39,435 bases of DNA, taken from NCBI GenBank assembly GCA_024224595.1, contig JAAENI010000804.1:1-39435 (forward strand), in the 5' to 3' direction. Shown here piece after piece: positions 7,075 through 15,573 of the stretch; position 1 is the stretch's first letter; each line of letters starts with the position of its first letter. Under the pieces are notes generated by a model. That model had not been told where the DNA came from, did no database searches, and was given only the letters and a program-made list of their open reading frames with translations. The stretch is from Hyphomicrobiales bacterium (GTDB lineage: Bacteria; Pseudomonadota; Alphaproteobacteria; Rhizobiales; Rhizobiaceae). The position numbers and the translations under genes are program-made.

Positions 7075-8373
7075 TTGGGTTACCACTCATTGCTAAATCA
7101 TGATTTCAGCGACAACCATATTGGACAATATGACAACTATGACTTTCTATGCTACAACGATATCGAAAGCATAGAAACACACTGGGATTACTTGCAGCAA
7201 AATAAGTTAGTTTCGCCGTTTCAGCGATTATCGTGGGCCAAAGCAATTATTGCGGGTGAACATGAATTTGCGGAATTAAATGCGTTGCAACACTCTAGCT
7301 ATGTATTTGTCGTTGGGTTTTTTGCAGGAAAACCTGCATTGATACTTCCGTTCGTCGTGCAGAGTGGTTTGCTGGGAAACCGCCTCGCCTGGCTTGGAGA
7401 AAAAATATCCGACTACAACAGTGTGGTTTTTGATCACGATAAGCATGCTGGGATGCCAGCTGATCTTATCGACAACATACTGGAAATGATTCATACGAGA
7501 TTTCCGTCAATTCATGCAGCACACCTTGTCCGCAATCCAGCCGGCATTTTGAAGAAAAACAACAGCAAAGACATTTATTCACAACGATTGACTGCAGAAT
7601 TCAGTTCACATGCCCTGACATTACAAAAAGACTGGAAGAAGTTACTCACTCAACTTCGTTCTTCCAAATCCCGTCAACGGTTACGCAATAAGCTACGCTC
7701 GCTTAAAAAGGCCGGTAAGGTAAAATTTAGTCGGGCACGCGGGACCAAACAACGCGCAAGAGATGCAGCCAAAATTCTTGATTGGAAATCCAGTCAACTC
7801 GACAATGATGGAAACCGCAACCCATTTCATACCAATTTCCAATCCAGCCCGCTTCGCATCACCATTGAAAATGCGCTCAATAACGATGATCAGTCATTGC
7901 AGGTTTTCGGTCTATACCTGAACGGGGAAATGATTGCTGGCATGCTGGCATTTGTGTCAGACGAAACATTCTATTATTTTGTCACAGCATTTTCGGATGA
8001 TGTTGGCAACAAATACTCAGTTGGAACATTGTTACTAGTCAAAACGCTGGAGTTGGCGTCGCGATCCGGACTTAAAAATTATGATTTTCTAATTGGTGAC
8101 GAAATCTACAAATCAAGCTGGTGCAATACACGGATACCACTTGTCCATTATACTCGCGCGTTTAGTATTCAGGGCTTGTTAATCTGCCTGTTAATTCGAA
8201 TTCATCTGGCAGTCAAAAAATATTTGCTGCGTATCCCAAGATTACGATTGTCTGTGCAGCATTGCGTGAAACAAATTCCTTCTCACAACACTAAATACGC
8301 TGCGGTCTTTTCTGCAACAGCGGATATTCCCGAACAGGCCAATAACTGTAAAAAATCTAAGGTGCGGACATAG
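7075..8373 (+). CDS. GNAT/FemAB-like acyltransferase (Acetyltransf_6, BcsL/CelD type)
   Basis: A 432-residue protein. The fold of the GNAT/FemAB superfamily is suggested by the order: an N-terminal half ending in a basic helix (KSRQRLRNKLRSLKKAGKVKF), then FGLYLNGEMIAGMLAFVSDE, YYFVTAFSDD and YDFLIGDEIYKSSWC. The last block is the hallmark of the BcsL/CelD-type acetyltransferases linked to exopolysaccharide or cellulose synthesis. The start is TTG at 7075, supported by GGGGGAA just upstream; no in-frame ATG lies near. No membrane helix is certain, though residues near 365-385 are hydrophobic (GLLICLLIRIHLAVKKYLL). Next to a second FemAB-like gene and a broken flippase, it probably modified a surface glycan. 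The exact substrate is unknown. Confidence 0.75.
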   Translation: MGYHSLLNHDFSDNHIGQYDNYDFLCYNDIESIETHWDYLQQNKLVSPFQRLSWAKAIIAGEHEFAELNALQHSSYVFVVGFFAGKPALILPFVVQSGLLGNRLAWLGEKISDYNSVVFDHDKHAGMPADLIDNILEMIHTRFPSIHAAHLVRNPAGILKKNNSKDIYSQRLTAEFSSHALTLQKDWKKLLTQLRSSKSRQRLRNKLRSLKKAGKVKFSRARGTKQRARDAAKILDWKSSQLDNDGNRNPFHTNFQSSPLRITIENALNNDDQSLQVFGLYLNGEMIAGMLAFVSDETFYYFVTAFSDDVGNKYSVGTLLLVKTLELASRSGLKNYDFLIGDEIYKSSWCNTRIPLVHYTRAFSIQGLLICLLIRIHLAVKKYLLRIPRLRLSVQHCVKQIPSHNTKYAAVFSATADIPEQANNCKKSKVRT

Positions 8374-8375
8374 TC

Positions 8376-8609
8376 ATGACATATACTTTGCAGCACCCGT
8401 CCGGATTAATATCAGGGCCGGTTGTTAAGGCGCTCACGCGCAAATCTGACCCGATAGAATGGACAATCAGGATTGTCACTATGCTATTACCGGTCGTGTT
8501 TTGGCAATCAAGGCTCTGTGGAATATCATACCACGTATTGCCCGATGTAGGCCGCCGCGAGAAATTATCGTCAAAAACACAATCTACCAGAACCCTACAA
8601 GGAAATTGA
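8376..8609 (+). CDS. short ORF of doubtful coding status between two acyltransferase genes
   Basis: A 77-codon frame starting two bases after the stop of the upstream gene, with AAGGTG about ten bases before the ATG, and ending one base before the next gene's ATG. The translation (MTYTLQHPSGLISGPVVKAL...) is not recognisable, and its composition, with many Arg/Ser and few repeated hydrophobic patterns, is unlike a typical domain. It fills the gap exactly, which favours a real or once-real gene, but it may be a remnant of a longer gene like the other debris in this locus. Confidence 0.35.
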   Translation: MTYTLQHPSGLISGPVVKALTRKSDPIEWTIRIVTMLLPVVFWQSRLCGISYHVLPDVGRREKLSSKTQSTRTLQGN

Positions 8610-8610
8610 C

Positions 8611-9777
8611 ATGAACAGCAAAACTGCCAGCTACCGCATGCCGATTGCCGACCCATCGGAACAAAAGACCTCTGGGCAGGCGCCGCACTCTTCTTCATTT
8701 TTGAAATCCGGAATTGAACTTGAAATAATCTCAGAAAATGAATGGGACAATATCGCCACCAGATTTGGTGATATTATTCCCGAACAGACGGGTACTTTCA
8801 ATGTCTCTCGCTGGGGCCACGACAATATAGAATGTGTCAAAATCCTGCGCCATGGTGAAATTATAGCTGGAGCGGTTTTGATCGTTCGCAAGATACCTTT
8901 CAGCACCACCGGACTGGCAGTGTTGAAATGGGGCCCGGTATGGTATTCCAGAGATCCAGATCACAACTTTTCAAATTACAGTTTGGCAGTAAAGGCTATA
9001 ATGTCGGAGTATTGTGAGAAACGTAATTTCCATCTGACTATCATGCCAATGGCAGTTCCCCAAATTGCCGACAAAACCTGCGAAGAACTGCTTTCACTTG
9101 GATTCAAGCTTGGCAATTCGCTGGCAGCTCCGGAACGATATTTTGTCAATACCGATCAAAATCCGGAATGTCTGATGACCAGCCTGAATCAGAAATGGCG
9201 TTATAACCTGCGCAAGGCACATAAAAACGATTTTGATATACAATTTGCCGATGATGAACACGGATTGGAAGTATTCCAGGGTCTCTACACAGATATGATC
9301 GAACGAAAGCAGTTCTTGGATGCTTCCGCGATCGGTTCGCTTAGAAACATTATGCAAAGTGACGTTAAAAATGTCAGACCAAAAATTGTCCTTGTATACC
9401 ACAACGGAAAAGTAACCGCTGGCGGTGTTTTCTCAGTAATCGGCAACATGGCGGTTTACATGTTTGGTGCTACCGATGACCGCGCACTGACATTAAAAGC
9501 CGGATACGCAATGCATTGGTGGGTGGCTGAACATTTTTGTAATCGGGAAGATATAAATTGGTATGATCTGGGTGGAAATGATCTAGATGCGGGGCTCCAT
9601 CAGTTCAAGAAAGGTTTTGTCGGCAAGACCGGTGTTATATTGCAAGCACCTGCCCGTTATCACTTTACGAGTTCTATTGCTGCAAGTCTTGCTGGATATG
9701 CAGTTTTCAAATTACGCGATTCCAGAGGAGTAGCGATGAAATTGATCCATAATTTGAAGCAAAAAGCGACAAAGTGA
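8611..9777 (+). CDS. FemAB/FemX-like aminoacyl- or acyltransferase
   Basis: A 388-residue protein of the FemAB branch of the GNAT superfamily. Supporting blocks are KWRYNLRKAHKNDFDIQF near 192-210, YHNGKVTAGGVFSVIGNMAVYMFGA, then AGYAMHWWVAEH and the C-terminal INWYDLGGNDLDAGLHQFKKGF, the classic FemAB ending with a conserved Gly-Gly and Lys pair. FemAB enzymes transfer an aminoacyl group from tRNA to lipid-linked peptidoglycan precursors; alphaproteobacterial relatives are often in polysaccharide loci with unknown acceptors. ATG at 8611 is preceded by AAGGAA eight bases upstream. It follows the other acyltransferase and the short ORF, and is followed at once by flippase remains, so it belonged to a surface glycan operon. 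Confidence 0.8.
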   Translation: MNSKTASYRMPIADPSEQKTSGQAPHSSSFLKSGIELEIISENEWDNIATRFGDIIPEQTGTFNVSRWGHDNIECVKILRHGEIIAGAVLIVRKIPFSTTGLAVLKWGPVWYSRDPDHNFSNYSLAVKAIMSEYCEKRNFHLTIMPMAVPQIADKTCEELLSLGFKLGNSLAAPERYFVNTDQNPECLMTSLNQKWRYNLRKAHKNDFDIQFADDEHGLEVFQGLYTDMIERKQFLDASAIGSLRNIMQSDVKNVRPKIVLVYHNGKVTAGGVFSVIGNMAVYMFGATDDRALTLKAGYAMHWWVAEHFCNREDINWYDLGGNDLDAGLHQFKKGFVGKTGVILQAPARYHFTSSIAASLAGYAVFKLRDSRGVAMKLIHNLKQKATK

Positions 9778-10251
9778 CTCTCTGGAGTTTTGGAGCTATC
9801 TGCACCGTTTGTTATTGCTCCTGGCAGGGTTGCCAGGTGGCGGTCTTGCAATATTTCTTGTCAATCTTCTGATTGCCAGAAAACTCGGTGTTGAAGCACC
9901 AGATACATTTGCGATATTTGTATCCATGGTGGCCATACTGACAGTATACCCGTCCTGATCATCGTATCATTTACAATAATTATCCGCGTTGTATTCGGCC
10001 CTGCAACATTGATTCTCGCCGCGCACAATCTTCATATTGCAACTGCCGTGATAAGCAGTGTTGGTTTATTATTGGCGGCAGGGACGATCCTGTTATTCTT
10101 TGCCCAATTCCAATTGTTGGCAGTTGCTGTCGCCTATACCATCGCCATTTTTTTTATCTCAACAACAATTTGGCAATACGCGAAGAAGCAGACAGGAATT
10201 GACAGTTCAATCTTCGCAAATCTTCGTCAGCTTTCAAACAAACCAGCATGA
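9776..10251 (+). pseudogene. wrecked polysaccharide flippase (Wzx/MATE-like), internal deletion and frameshift
   Basis: Two fragments in different frames read as the two ends of a lipopolysaccharide or O-unit flippase. The first, 9776-9958, gives GGGLAIFLVNLLIARKLG and continues to IFVSMVAILTVYPS before a TGA. It resembles the first membrane helices of such proteins and has no usable start codon. The second, 9958-10251, gives IIRVVFGPATLILAAHNLHI and then two hydrophobic helices and a basic tail ending in a stop, resembling the C-terminal helices. Roughly 300 codons of the expected 400 to 480 are missing at the junction near 9957. An ATG at 10009 opens 80 codons of the second fragment, but this is unlikely to be functional. 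Confidence 0.75.
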
Positions 10252-10277
10252 AACAGGACCGGTACACAATACCACCC

Positions 10278-11435
10278 TCAGTCCCCCAATTGCTGCTCAA
10301 CCAGCGACACCCAGAACGATGACCCCGGCACCAGCGCATCATCATTAAAATCATAATCTGCCGAGTGAAGTGCACGGGCATTTGAGCCTTCAGTGCCATT
10401 GCCGGTCAGCACAAAACATCCGGGTCGTGCGGCAGCCATATGGGCAAAATCTTCTGAGAAAAGTTTGGCTTCGCAATCTGCATCCACTGCCCCTTCATCA
10501 ACTATCAAACGTGCTGCCCGCATAGCTGCATCTTTGACACTCTGCGCATTCAGCGTCGGGGGAAAAAGGGTATCATAACTTACAGTGGCGCTAATCCCGT
10601 GCGCCTGGCATATGCCTTCAACCAGTTGGCGCATATTAGCTTCAATCGCCTGATTGATCTGCGGCGTCAGCGCTCGTGCATCGCCCTTGAGTATTGCTTT
10701 GCCCGGCAAGACATTACGTTTTCCGTCTGTGATAAATTCGGTTACAGACACGACGCCATTTTTTCCAGGATCGAGTTTCCTCGACACAATACTCTGCAAC
10801 GCACCAACGATCTGGGAGGCGACCAGAATTGCATCGACCCCCATATGCGGCAGCGCCGCGTGCCCGCCTCGCGCTGTTATTTCTATCTCGAAAAGACTTT
10901 CTGAAGCGGTCATAGACCCTGCCCGCGAAGCAAAAGTGCCGAGCGCCATTCCTGGCATATTATGCATGCCATAAATCTCATCGACATCAAAGCGGTCAAA
11001 TAACCCGTTTTTGATCATCGCATCTGCACCAAGCCCGTGCTCTTCATTGGGCTGAAAAATAAAAACAACACGTCCGTTGAATTGACCTTCTGAGGCAAGA
11101 TGTTTTGCCGCGCCCAACAACATACTCGTGTGCCCGTCATGACCACAGGCATGCATCACGCCTTGTTCTTCTGATTTATAGTCAAATTCATTGACCTCAT
11201 GGATCGGCAGCGCATCCATATCCGCCCGCAACCCAATGCTGCGGGTGCCATTGCCACGCTGTAAAACGCCAACAACCCCGGTGCCACCAACACCGGGATA
11301 AACATCAACACCAAAATCCTCAAGCAGCTCAGCCACTTTGGCGCAGGTACGATGCTCGCTAAACCCCAATTCCGGATGCCGGTGAAAATCCCGCCGCCAT
11401 TCGGTCATCACGTCTTTTAGATCAGATGTTTTCAT
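10278..11435 (-). CDS. M20 family amidohydrolase (hippurate/N-acyl amino acid hydrolase type)
   Basis: A 385-residue cytoplasmic zinc hydrolase of the M20D type, full length for the family. The first metal-binding block is MHACGHDGH at 95-102 (Cys97, His99). The second is QPNEEHGLGADAM, with Glu131 as catalytic base and Glu132 next to it. HNMPG and the dimerisation segment ARGGHAALPHMGVDAI follow, and SEDFAHMA near 330 provides the last ligand. Such enzymes release an amino acid from an N-acyl or N-aroyl conjugate; the substrate here cannot be told. The start is supported by AGAGGA five bases before the ATG. It converges with the flippase remains. A broken duplicate of its 3' end lies at 6740-6900. 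Confidence 0.9.
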   Translation of the reverse strand: MKTSDLKDVMTEWRRDFHRHPELGFSEHRTCAKVAELLEDFGVDVYPGVGGTGVVGVLQRGNGTRSIGLRADMDALPIHEVNEFDYKSEEQGVMHACGHDGHTSMLLGAAKHLASEGQFNGRVVFIFQPNEEHGLGADAMIKNGLFDRFDVDEIYGMHNMPGMALGTFASRAGSMTASESLFEIEITARGGHAALPHMGVDAILVASQIVGALQSIVSRKLDPGKNGVVSVTEFITDGKRNVLPGKAILKGDARALTPQINQAIEANMRQLVEGICQAHGISATVSYDTLFPPTLNAQSVKDAAMRAARLIVDEGAVDADCEAKLFSEDFAHMAAARPGCFVLTGNGTEGSNARALHSADYDFNDDALVPGSSFWVSLVEQQLGD

Positions 11436-11582
11436 GTGGTCCTCTGATGCAATTGGCTCATAATATGCCTATGATTGCCAATTTTGTTCGCTGCACATGG
11501 TCTGGCACCATCCATGAAATTATGCAACACGGCAACGCTCCAATTCTTCACTAGTCGGGGCAGATTAAACACCCGCAAAAAT

Positions 11583-12365
11583 TCACATATTCTTCTCAAA
11601 AAATTTCCTACGATGCCGCTCTAAAAATTCTTGGGCAGGTAAAAACCGCTTCGGCAATTCTAGCCTGCCCGTATCAACTTTCTCCAATTCGCTCCCTGCA
11701 ATAGCCGGAACATGAGAGGCAGTGTTCATTTTGTATTCTTCATCAAATGTGATCAGGTGTCGATCAAAAGCCCGGTCATGCAGGGCATTCAGACAAATCC
11801 CATTCGTAGGGTTAACACGAATTTCTGCGTCATCTTTCCAGGGTACAATATGACTGGCATTCAACAATCGGCTGTCTTCGATTCCCGTCAGAGCACAACG
11901 ATTTTGGTAGGAAACCAGTATCATTTTGCGAAATAAGTCTTGCCCAATTCGACGGGTTACCACTACTTGTTTTTTACTTCCCTCAAAATCGAATTTAGCC
12001 CCTTCCTCAGCTACTCCCAGTGATAGTTTTGTCTCTAAAGGCAACGAACTTGAAGGTTTAATATGACAACTTTGTTGTGCAAAAATTTCAATAATTCTAT
12101 CAGGAACTGCCATAAATTCAGCCCACACAATTCTATCCGCTTGACTGGTATTTCCCATACCTTTTTGTGGGATACTTGTATCGAGAGCAGCAAGGTTAAC
12201 CAATTTCAAAGCGACGGCGCTTGGGGTTCGTTTTAGAGATTTAGCCAGATTGATTACATCAGGATTGCCTTTGTGAAGCCTCCCAAAAGCGGTATTGAGA
12301 TAAAGCACAAACGCATAGCGCACTTCATTTTCCGACCAATTTCGACGCTCCGCCAAATTTGCCAC
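11583..12365 (-). CDS. HNH endonuclease domain protein
   Basis: A 260-residue protein with a C-terminal HNH_2-type nuclease module: CALTGI at 157-162, LNASHIVPWKDD with His172, NPTNGICLNALHDRAFD with Asn188 and His196. The N-terminal third (WSENEVRYAFVLYLN, then KRTPSAVALKLVNLAALD) resembles a small DNA-binding helical region found in this type of stand-alone nuclease. Family members are annotated as putative restriction endonucleases. No methyltransferase or other restriction gene is near, so its role (defence, mobile element relic or housekeeping) is open. The start is uncertain: GTG at 12365 has GAGG almost touching it, whereas TTG at 12356 sits eight bases from the same motif and may be the true start. 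Confidence 0.8.
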   Translation of the reverse strand: MANLAERRNWSENEVRYAFVLYLNTAFGRLHKGNPDVINLAKSLKRTPSAVALKLVNLAALDTSIPQKGMGNTSQADRIVWAEFMAVPDRIIEIFAQQSCHIKPSSSLPLETKLSLGVAEEGAKFDFEGSKKQVVVTRRIGQDLFRKMILVSYQNRCALTGIEDSRLLNASHIVPWKDDAEIRVNPTNGICLNALHDRAFDRHLITFDEEYKMNTASHVPAIAGSELEKVDTGRLELPKRFLPAQEFLERHRRKFFEKNM

Positions 12366-12602
12366 CTCTATTCACCCAACTCACCCCGATGGATTCCGGG
12401 ATGACACGACATAGATCATGCTACTCAATCGGAGTTTATTGTTCAGCGCAACAATGTCCAGGGCAGTGCTGCTAACAAAGTGCATCACGGGACCGTAAAA
12501 ATACCGATCAACCAAGCGTCTGTTTCCAGACACAAAAGCTTCGTCATTCTGGCGTATCACCACCAGCCCAATACATTTATTTGTTGTTATCACGACCCAA
12601 AT

Positions 12603-12632
12603 ACCATCCAGCCCTCAAGGCTTCTGGATGGT
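12603..12632 (-). terminator. hairpin at the end of the cytochrome c gene
   Basis: ACCATCCAG at 12603-12611 and CTGGATGGT at 12624-12632 form a perfect nine-base inverted repeat spanning the stop codon of the cytochrome gene. The loop is 12 bases. No long T-run follows on the minus strand, so termination is possible but not assured. Confidence 0.4.
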
Positions 12633-13235
12633 CTCGATATAAGTCAGTATATCGCGAAGTTGGGTCATCGTGACTTCAAAAACCGGCATGGCTGGATGGC
12701 CTGTTTCGATACGCTCGGCAAAGGCCTCCTCTAACGCCTTGATCGGGTATAGACCGGAAAGGTCACGGAAAGGCGGTGCGCCTTTAAAACTGCTGACATC
12801 ATCGCGACCGACCGCGTGACACCGCGAACAATTTTTCTTCACCAGACGTTTGCCGTGAGCGACAGGTTGTACCCACAATATCCATTCTTCAATATCCAGA
12901 GCCTGTGTCGGTGTAATGACAAACTGAGGCATACCAGTATGTTTGGGAGATTGTTTGTTGACCAGCATGGAGGCAATTGTCACTACATCCCGTCGCTCGC
13001 CAAGTGTGCGAAAAGGCGGAGCCTTATTGTTTGGGCTGTTTCCGCTCAAACCAACATTATGACACTTGCCGCAATTTGTTTTCGCCAGCGCTTCACCATG
13101 AAGGAGTTCATCAATATCTGCTTGGTTACTTTGCGCCTGGACAATACTGATACCCAACAAGGCAATTAGCAACAAAGTGACAAACATCAAAATACCGGCC
13201 CGCAACAGGCTTTCAAATCTCATCGGGATCGGCAT
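12615..13235 (-). CDS. dihaem c-type cytochrome, membrane-anchored or secreted
   Basis: About 206 residues with two cytochrome c domains in tandem. The haem-binding sites are CGKCH (residues 55-59) and CSRCH (136-140). HTGMPQF and HPAMPVFE supply candidate distal Met ligands. The N-terminus has a hydrophobic stretch (ILMFVTLLLIALLGISIVQA) that is a signal peptide or anchor, as needed for export to the periplasm where haem is attached. I chose ATG at 13235 because AGGAG lies six bases before it; an earlier ATG at 13253 would place that motif inside the gene. It probably carries electrons between periplasmic partners. No oxidase or dehydrogenase gene adjoins it; its neighbour upstream on the same strand is a DUF2189 membrane protein. 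Confidence 0.85.
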   Translation of the reverse strand: MPIPMRFESLLRAGILMFVTLLLIALLGISIVQAQSNQADIDELLHGEALAKTNCGKCHNVGLSGNSPNNKAPPFRTLGERRDVVTIASMLVNKQSPKHTGMPQFVITPTQALDIEEWILWVQPVAHGKRLVKKNCSRCHAVGRDDVSSFKGAPPFRDLSGLYPIKALEEAFAERIETGHPAMPVFEVTMTQLRDILTYIETIQKP

Positions 13236-13459
13236 AACGTTCTCCTGCATCATTCTGGTTGGTTGGATTAAATGTTGTTATTCAGACCTATCACCAGAGC
13301 CCGGGAATTCACGTTACAGGTCATTATTGCAAATTAAATCACTGTCTGCTCTGAACTTTGGTGAACAGATAAATAATAATCACTGCAGTTTATGCTGCAT
13401 TGACTTATGTCATACATCTTTAAAAAATACCGCGCTGGCGTGATTCAGCCTCTTTGGAA

Positions 13460-14272
13460 TTAAACTTCTTCCACCACTACGATCTTGTACAGGTGCCATG
13501 TTGCATGACCCAGGATTGGCAGAACAATCAGCAATCCAAGAAATCCCGGTATTGCAGACAAGATAATTGCCAGCACAACAAAGACGCCCCAGCACAACAT
13601 TACGATTGGTGAGGCGGCAACCGCCCGGATACTTGTAATGATTGCGGTTACGATATCCACCTCACGCTCTAGAAGAAGCGGACACGAGACTACCGTAAGT
13701 GTAAAAAGAACCATAGATATTATCGCCCCTACAACATGGCCAACAATCAAAAAGGCAATGCCGTTTGTTGTCGTAAACACTGCATCAACGAACCCTTGTA
13801 ACGTTGCAAATCCCTGAAACCCAAAAAAGACAGCCACCAGGGTGCGCACCTGATACATCCATATCCAGAATATGAACAGCATAACAAATGCCATCCAGCT
13901 TAACTCCCGCCGGTGCTGACGCCAAACCGCAGCCAGAACACCACCCCATGTCAGCGGCGTATTATTTTCCAGTCTGCGGCTTGTCTCATAAAGCCCGGTC
14001 GCAATGAAAGGACCAATCAAGGCAAAACCGATGACCAGAGGATAGACAAGCCACGCCATATCGAATTGGATAACACTGGTTACCAGAACAATCCCGCCGA
14101 CCGCATAGGCCGCGCCAAAGAACATGCCATAATAGGGTGCACGCCTGAAATCTCGCCAACCCAGTGCCAGAATTTTCCTCAGATCGGAAAACTTGATTGA
14201 TCGCACCTCGGGAAAACTAGACTTGCCCTGCAGCGTATCTTCCTCATCAGATGATTCTGCTTTTCTGGTCAC
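13460..14272 (-). CDS. DUF2189 family integral membrane protein
   Basis: A 270-residue protein with a short charged N-terminus and about six membrane helices. The block FSDLRKILALGWRDFRRAPYYGM ahead of the first helix (given here in part: LGWRDFRRAP) is the signature I associate with DUF2189. Hydrophobic segments lie near residues 50-70, 72-95, 120-142, 168-195, 210-235 and 238-262. The function of the family is unknown; members are often found near respiratory or cytochrome genes, and here a dihaem cytochrome follows after 224 bases on the same strand. It is divergent from the proline racemase-like gene at 14501, with 228 bases between them for the two promoters. Confidence 0.8.
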   Translation of the reverse strand: MTRKAESSDEEDTLQGKSSFPEVRSIKFSDLRKILALGWRDFRRAPYYGMFFGAAYAVGGIVLVTSVIQFDMAWLVYPLVIGFALIGPFIATGLYETSRRLENNTPLTWGGVLAAVWRQHRRELSWMAFVMLFIFWIWMYQVRTLVAVFFGFQGFATLQGFVDAVFTTTNGIAFLIVGHVVGAIISMVLFTLTVVSCPLLLEREVDIVTAIITSIRAVAASPIVMLCWGVFVVLAIILSAIPGFLGLLIVLPILGHATWHLYKIVVVEEV

Positions 14273-14500
14273 ATGTTCCCCTCCCGGTAACTCCCAAAAG
14301 TTTGAATGCTAAATCAAAACATAACGCCATATGATGACCCAAATCAACCGCAATGAAGACGCTTTTCACTCCCGGTATGAAATGTTAGAGTGTATCCGGT
14401 TGAGATTGAATTTACATATTTGTTATTGCAAAATTCTGCTGTTCTAATTTTCCAATCAGCAACAAGATTTACCTGATCAGACTGCGAAGGAACTCAATAA

Positions 14501-15529
14501 ATGCGCGCAAGCAAAGTTGTTCATGTGGTCAGTTGCCATGCGGAAGGGGAAGTTGGCGACGTTATTGTTGGAGGGGTTGTGCCACCACCGGGTTCCACCC
14601 TTTGGCAGCAACGCGCATGGATTGCCGAAGATCAGACTTTACGAAATTTTGTTCTCAATGAGCCGCGAGGCGGTGTCTTTCGCCATGTCAATTTGCTGGT
14701 CCCTCCCACTGACCCGAAAGCCCAGGCCGCGTGGATCATTATGGAACCGGAAGATACACCACCGATGTCCGGATCAAATTCGATTTGTGTCTCTACAGTG
14801 CTGCTTGAAACAGGTATTATCGAAATGAACGAGCCGGAAACCAGAATGACATTGGAAGCTCCTGGTGGTCTGGTTGAAGCAACTGCCCAGTGTAAAAATG
14901 GCAAAGCCGAACGTATCACGATTCAAAATGTAGCTTCCTTCGCTGACAAGCTGGACACATACCTTGAAGTCGAGGATATGGGTACCCTTTTAGTAGATAC
15001 AGCCTATGGTGGTGACAGTTTTGTCATCGTTGATGCACAAGCACTCGGTTTTTCCATCACGCCTGATGAAGCTCGCGATATTGCTGTTACCGGCACGAAA
15101 ATCACCAACGCGGCTAATCAGCAATTAGGATTTACCCACCCGCTCAACAAAGACTGGTCTCATATCTCTTTTTGCCAGATTGCCGCACCTGTTAAAACCG
15201 TCGATGGCATCAAAACAGCCGCCAATGCAGTCGCCATCAAGCCAGGGAAACTGGACCGCTCCCCCTGCGGCACCGGTGTATCCGCACGAATGGCTGTAAT
15301 GCAGGCAAAAGGACAAATGTCCGTCGGCGAAAATTTTGTCGCTCTTTCTATCATCGGTTCACGTTTTGACGGACAAATTCTGGAGGTGGTAAAACTGGGT
15401 GATAAAGACGCTATCATCCCAACAATATCCGGGCGAGCCTGGATTACGGGAACCCATCAACATATGCTTGATCCCGATGACCCCTGGCCAAGCGGTTACA
15501 AGCTGAGCGACACATGGCCAAATTTGTAA
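14501..15529 (+). CDS. proline racemase superfamily enzyme, Ser/Cys type (hydroxyproline epimerase or 3-hydroxyproline dehydratase)
   Basis: A 342-residue protein, normal length for the superfamily. EPRGG at 54-58 and [10 protein letters not shown] near 169-178 are conserved. The two catalytic positions differ from the classical Cys/Cys pair: the first lies in [12 protein letters not shown], where Ser90 replaces Cys, and the second is intact in [11 protein letters not shown] with Cys256. Cys/Cys members racemise proline or epimerise hydroxyproline; members with Thr at the first site dehydrate trans-3-hydroxy-L-proline; Ser/Cys members have been reported with either or both activities. The enzyme therefore acts on a (hydroxy)proline-type substrate but the reaction is uncertain. 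AAGGAA precedes the ATG. It opens the catabolic block, 44 bases before the sarcosine oxidase beta gene. Confidence 0.85.
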   Translation: MRASKVVHVVSCHAEGEVGDVIVGGVVPPPGSTLWQQRAWIAEDQTLRNFVLNEPRGGVFRHVNLLVPPTDPKAQAAWIIMEPEDTPPMSGSNSICVSTVLLETGIIEMNEPETRMTLEAPGGLVEATAQCKNGKAERITIQNVASFADKLDTYLEVEDMGTLLVDTAYGGDSFVIVDAQALGFSITPDEARDIAVTGTKITNAANQQLGFTHPLNKDWSHISFCQIAAPVKTVDGIKTAANAVAIKPGKLDRSPCGTGVSARMAVMQAKGQMSVGENFVALSIIGSRFDGQILEVVKLGDKDAIIPTISGRAWITGTHQHMLDPDDPWPSGYKLSDTWPNL

Positions 15530-15573
15530 ACCTGATCTGCGTCTATTCTAATTATTGGATGCCATAAGAAACC

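Noticed and set aside
12381-12593. A 70-codon minus-strand frame between the HNH and cytochrome genes
   Set aside because: No recognisable product and no convincing ribosome binding site.
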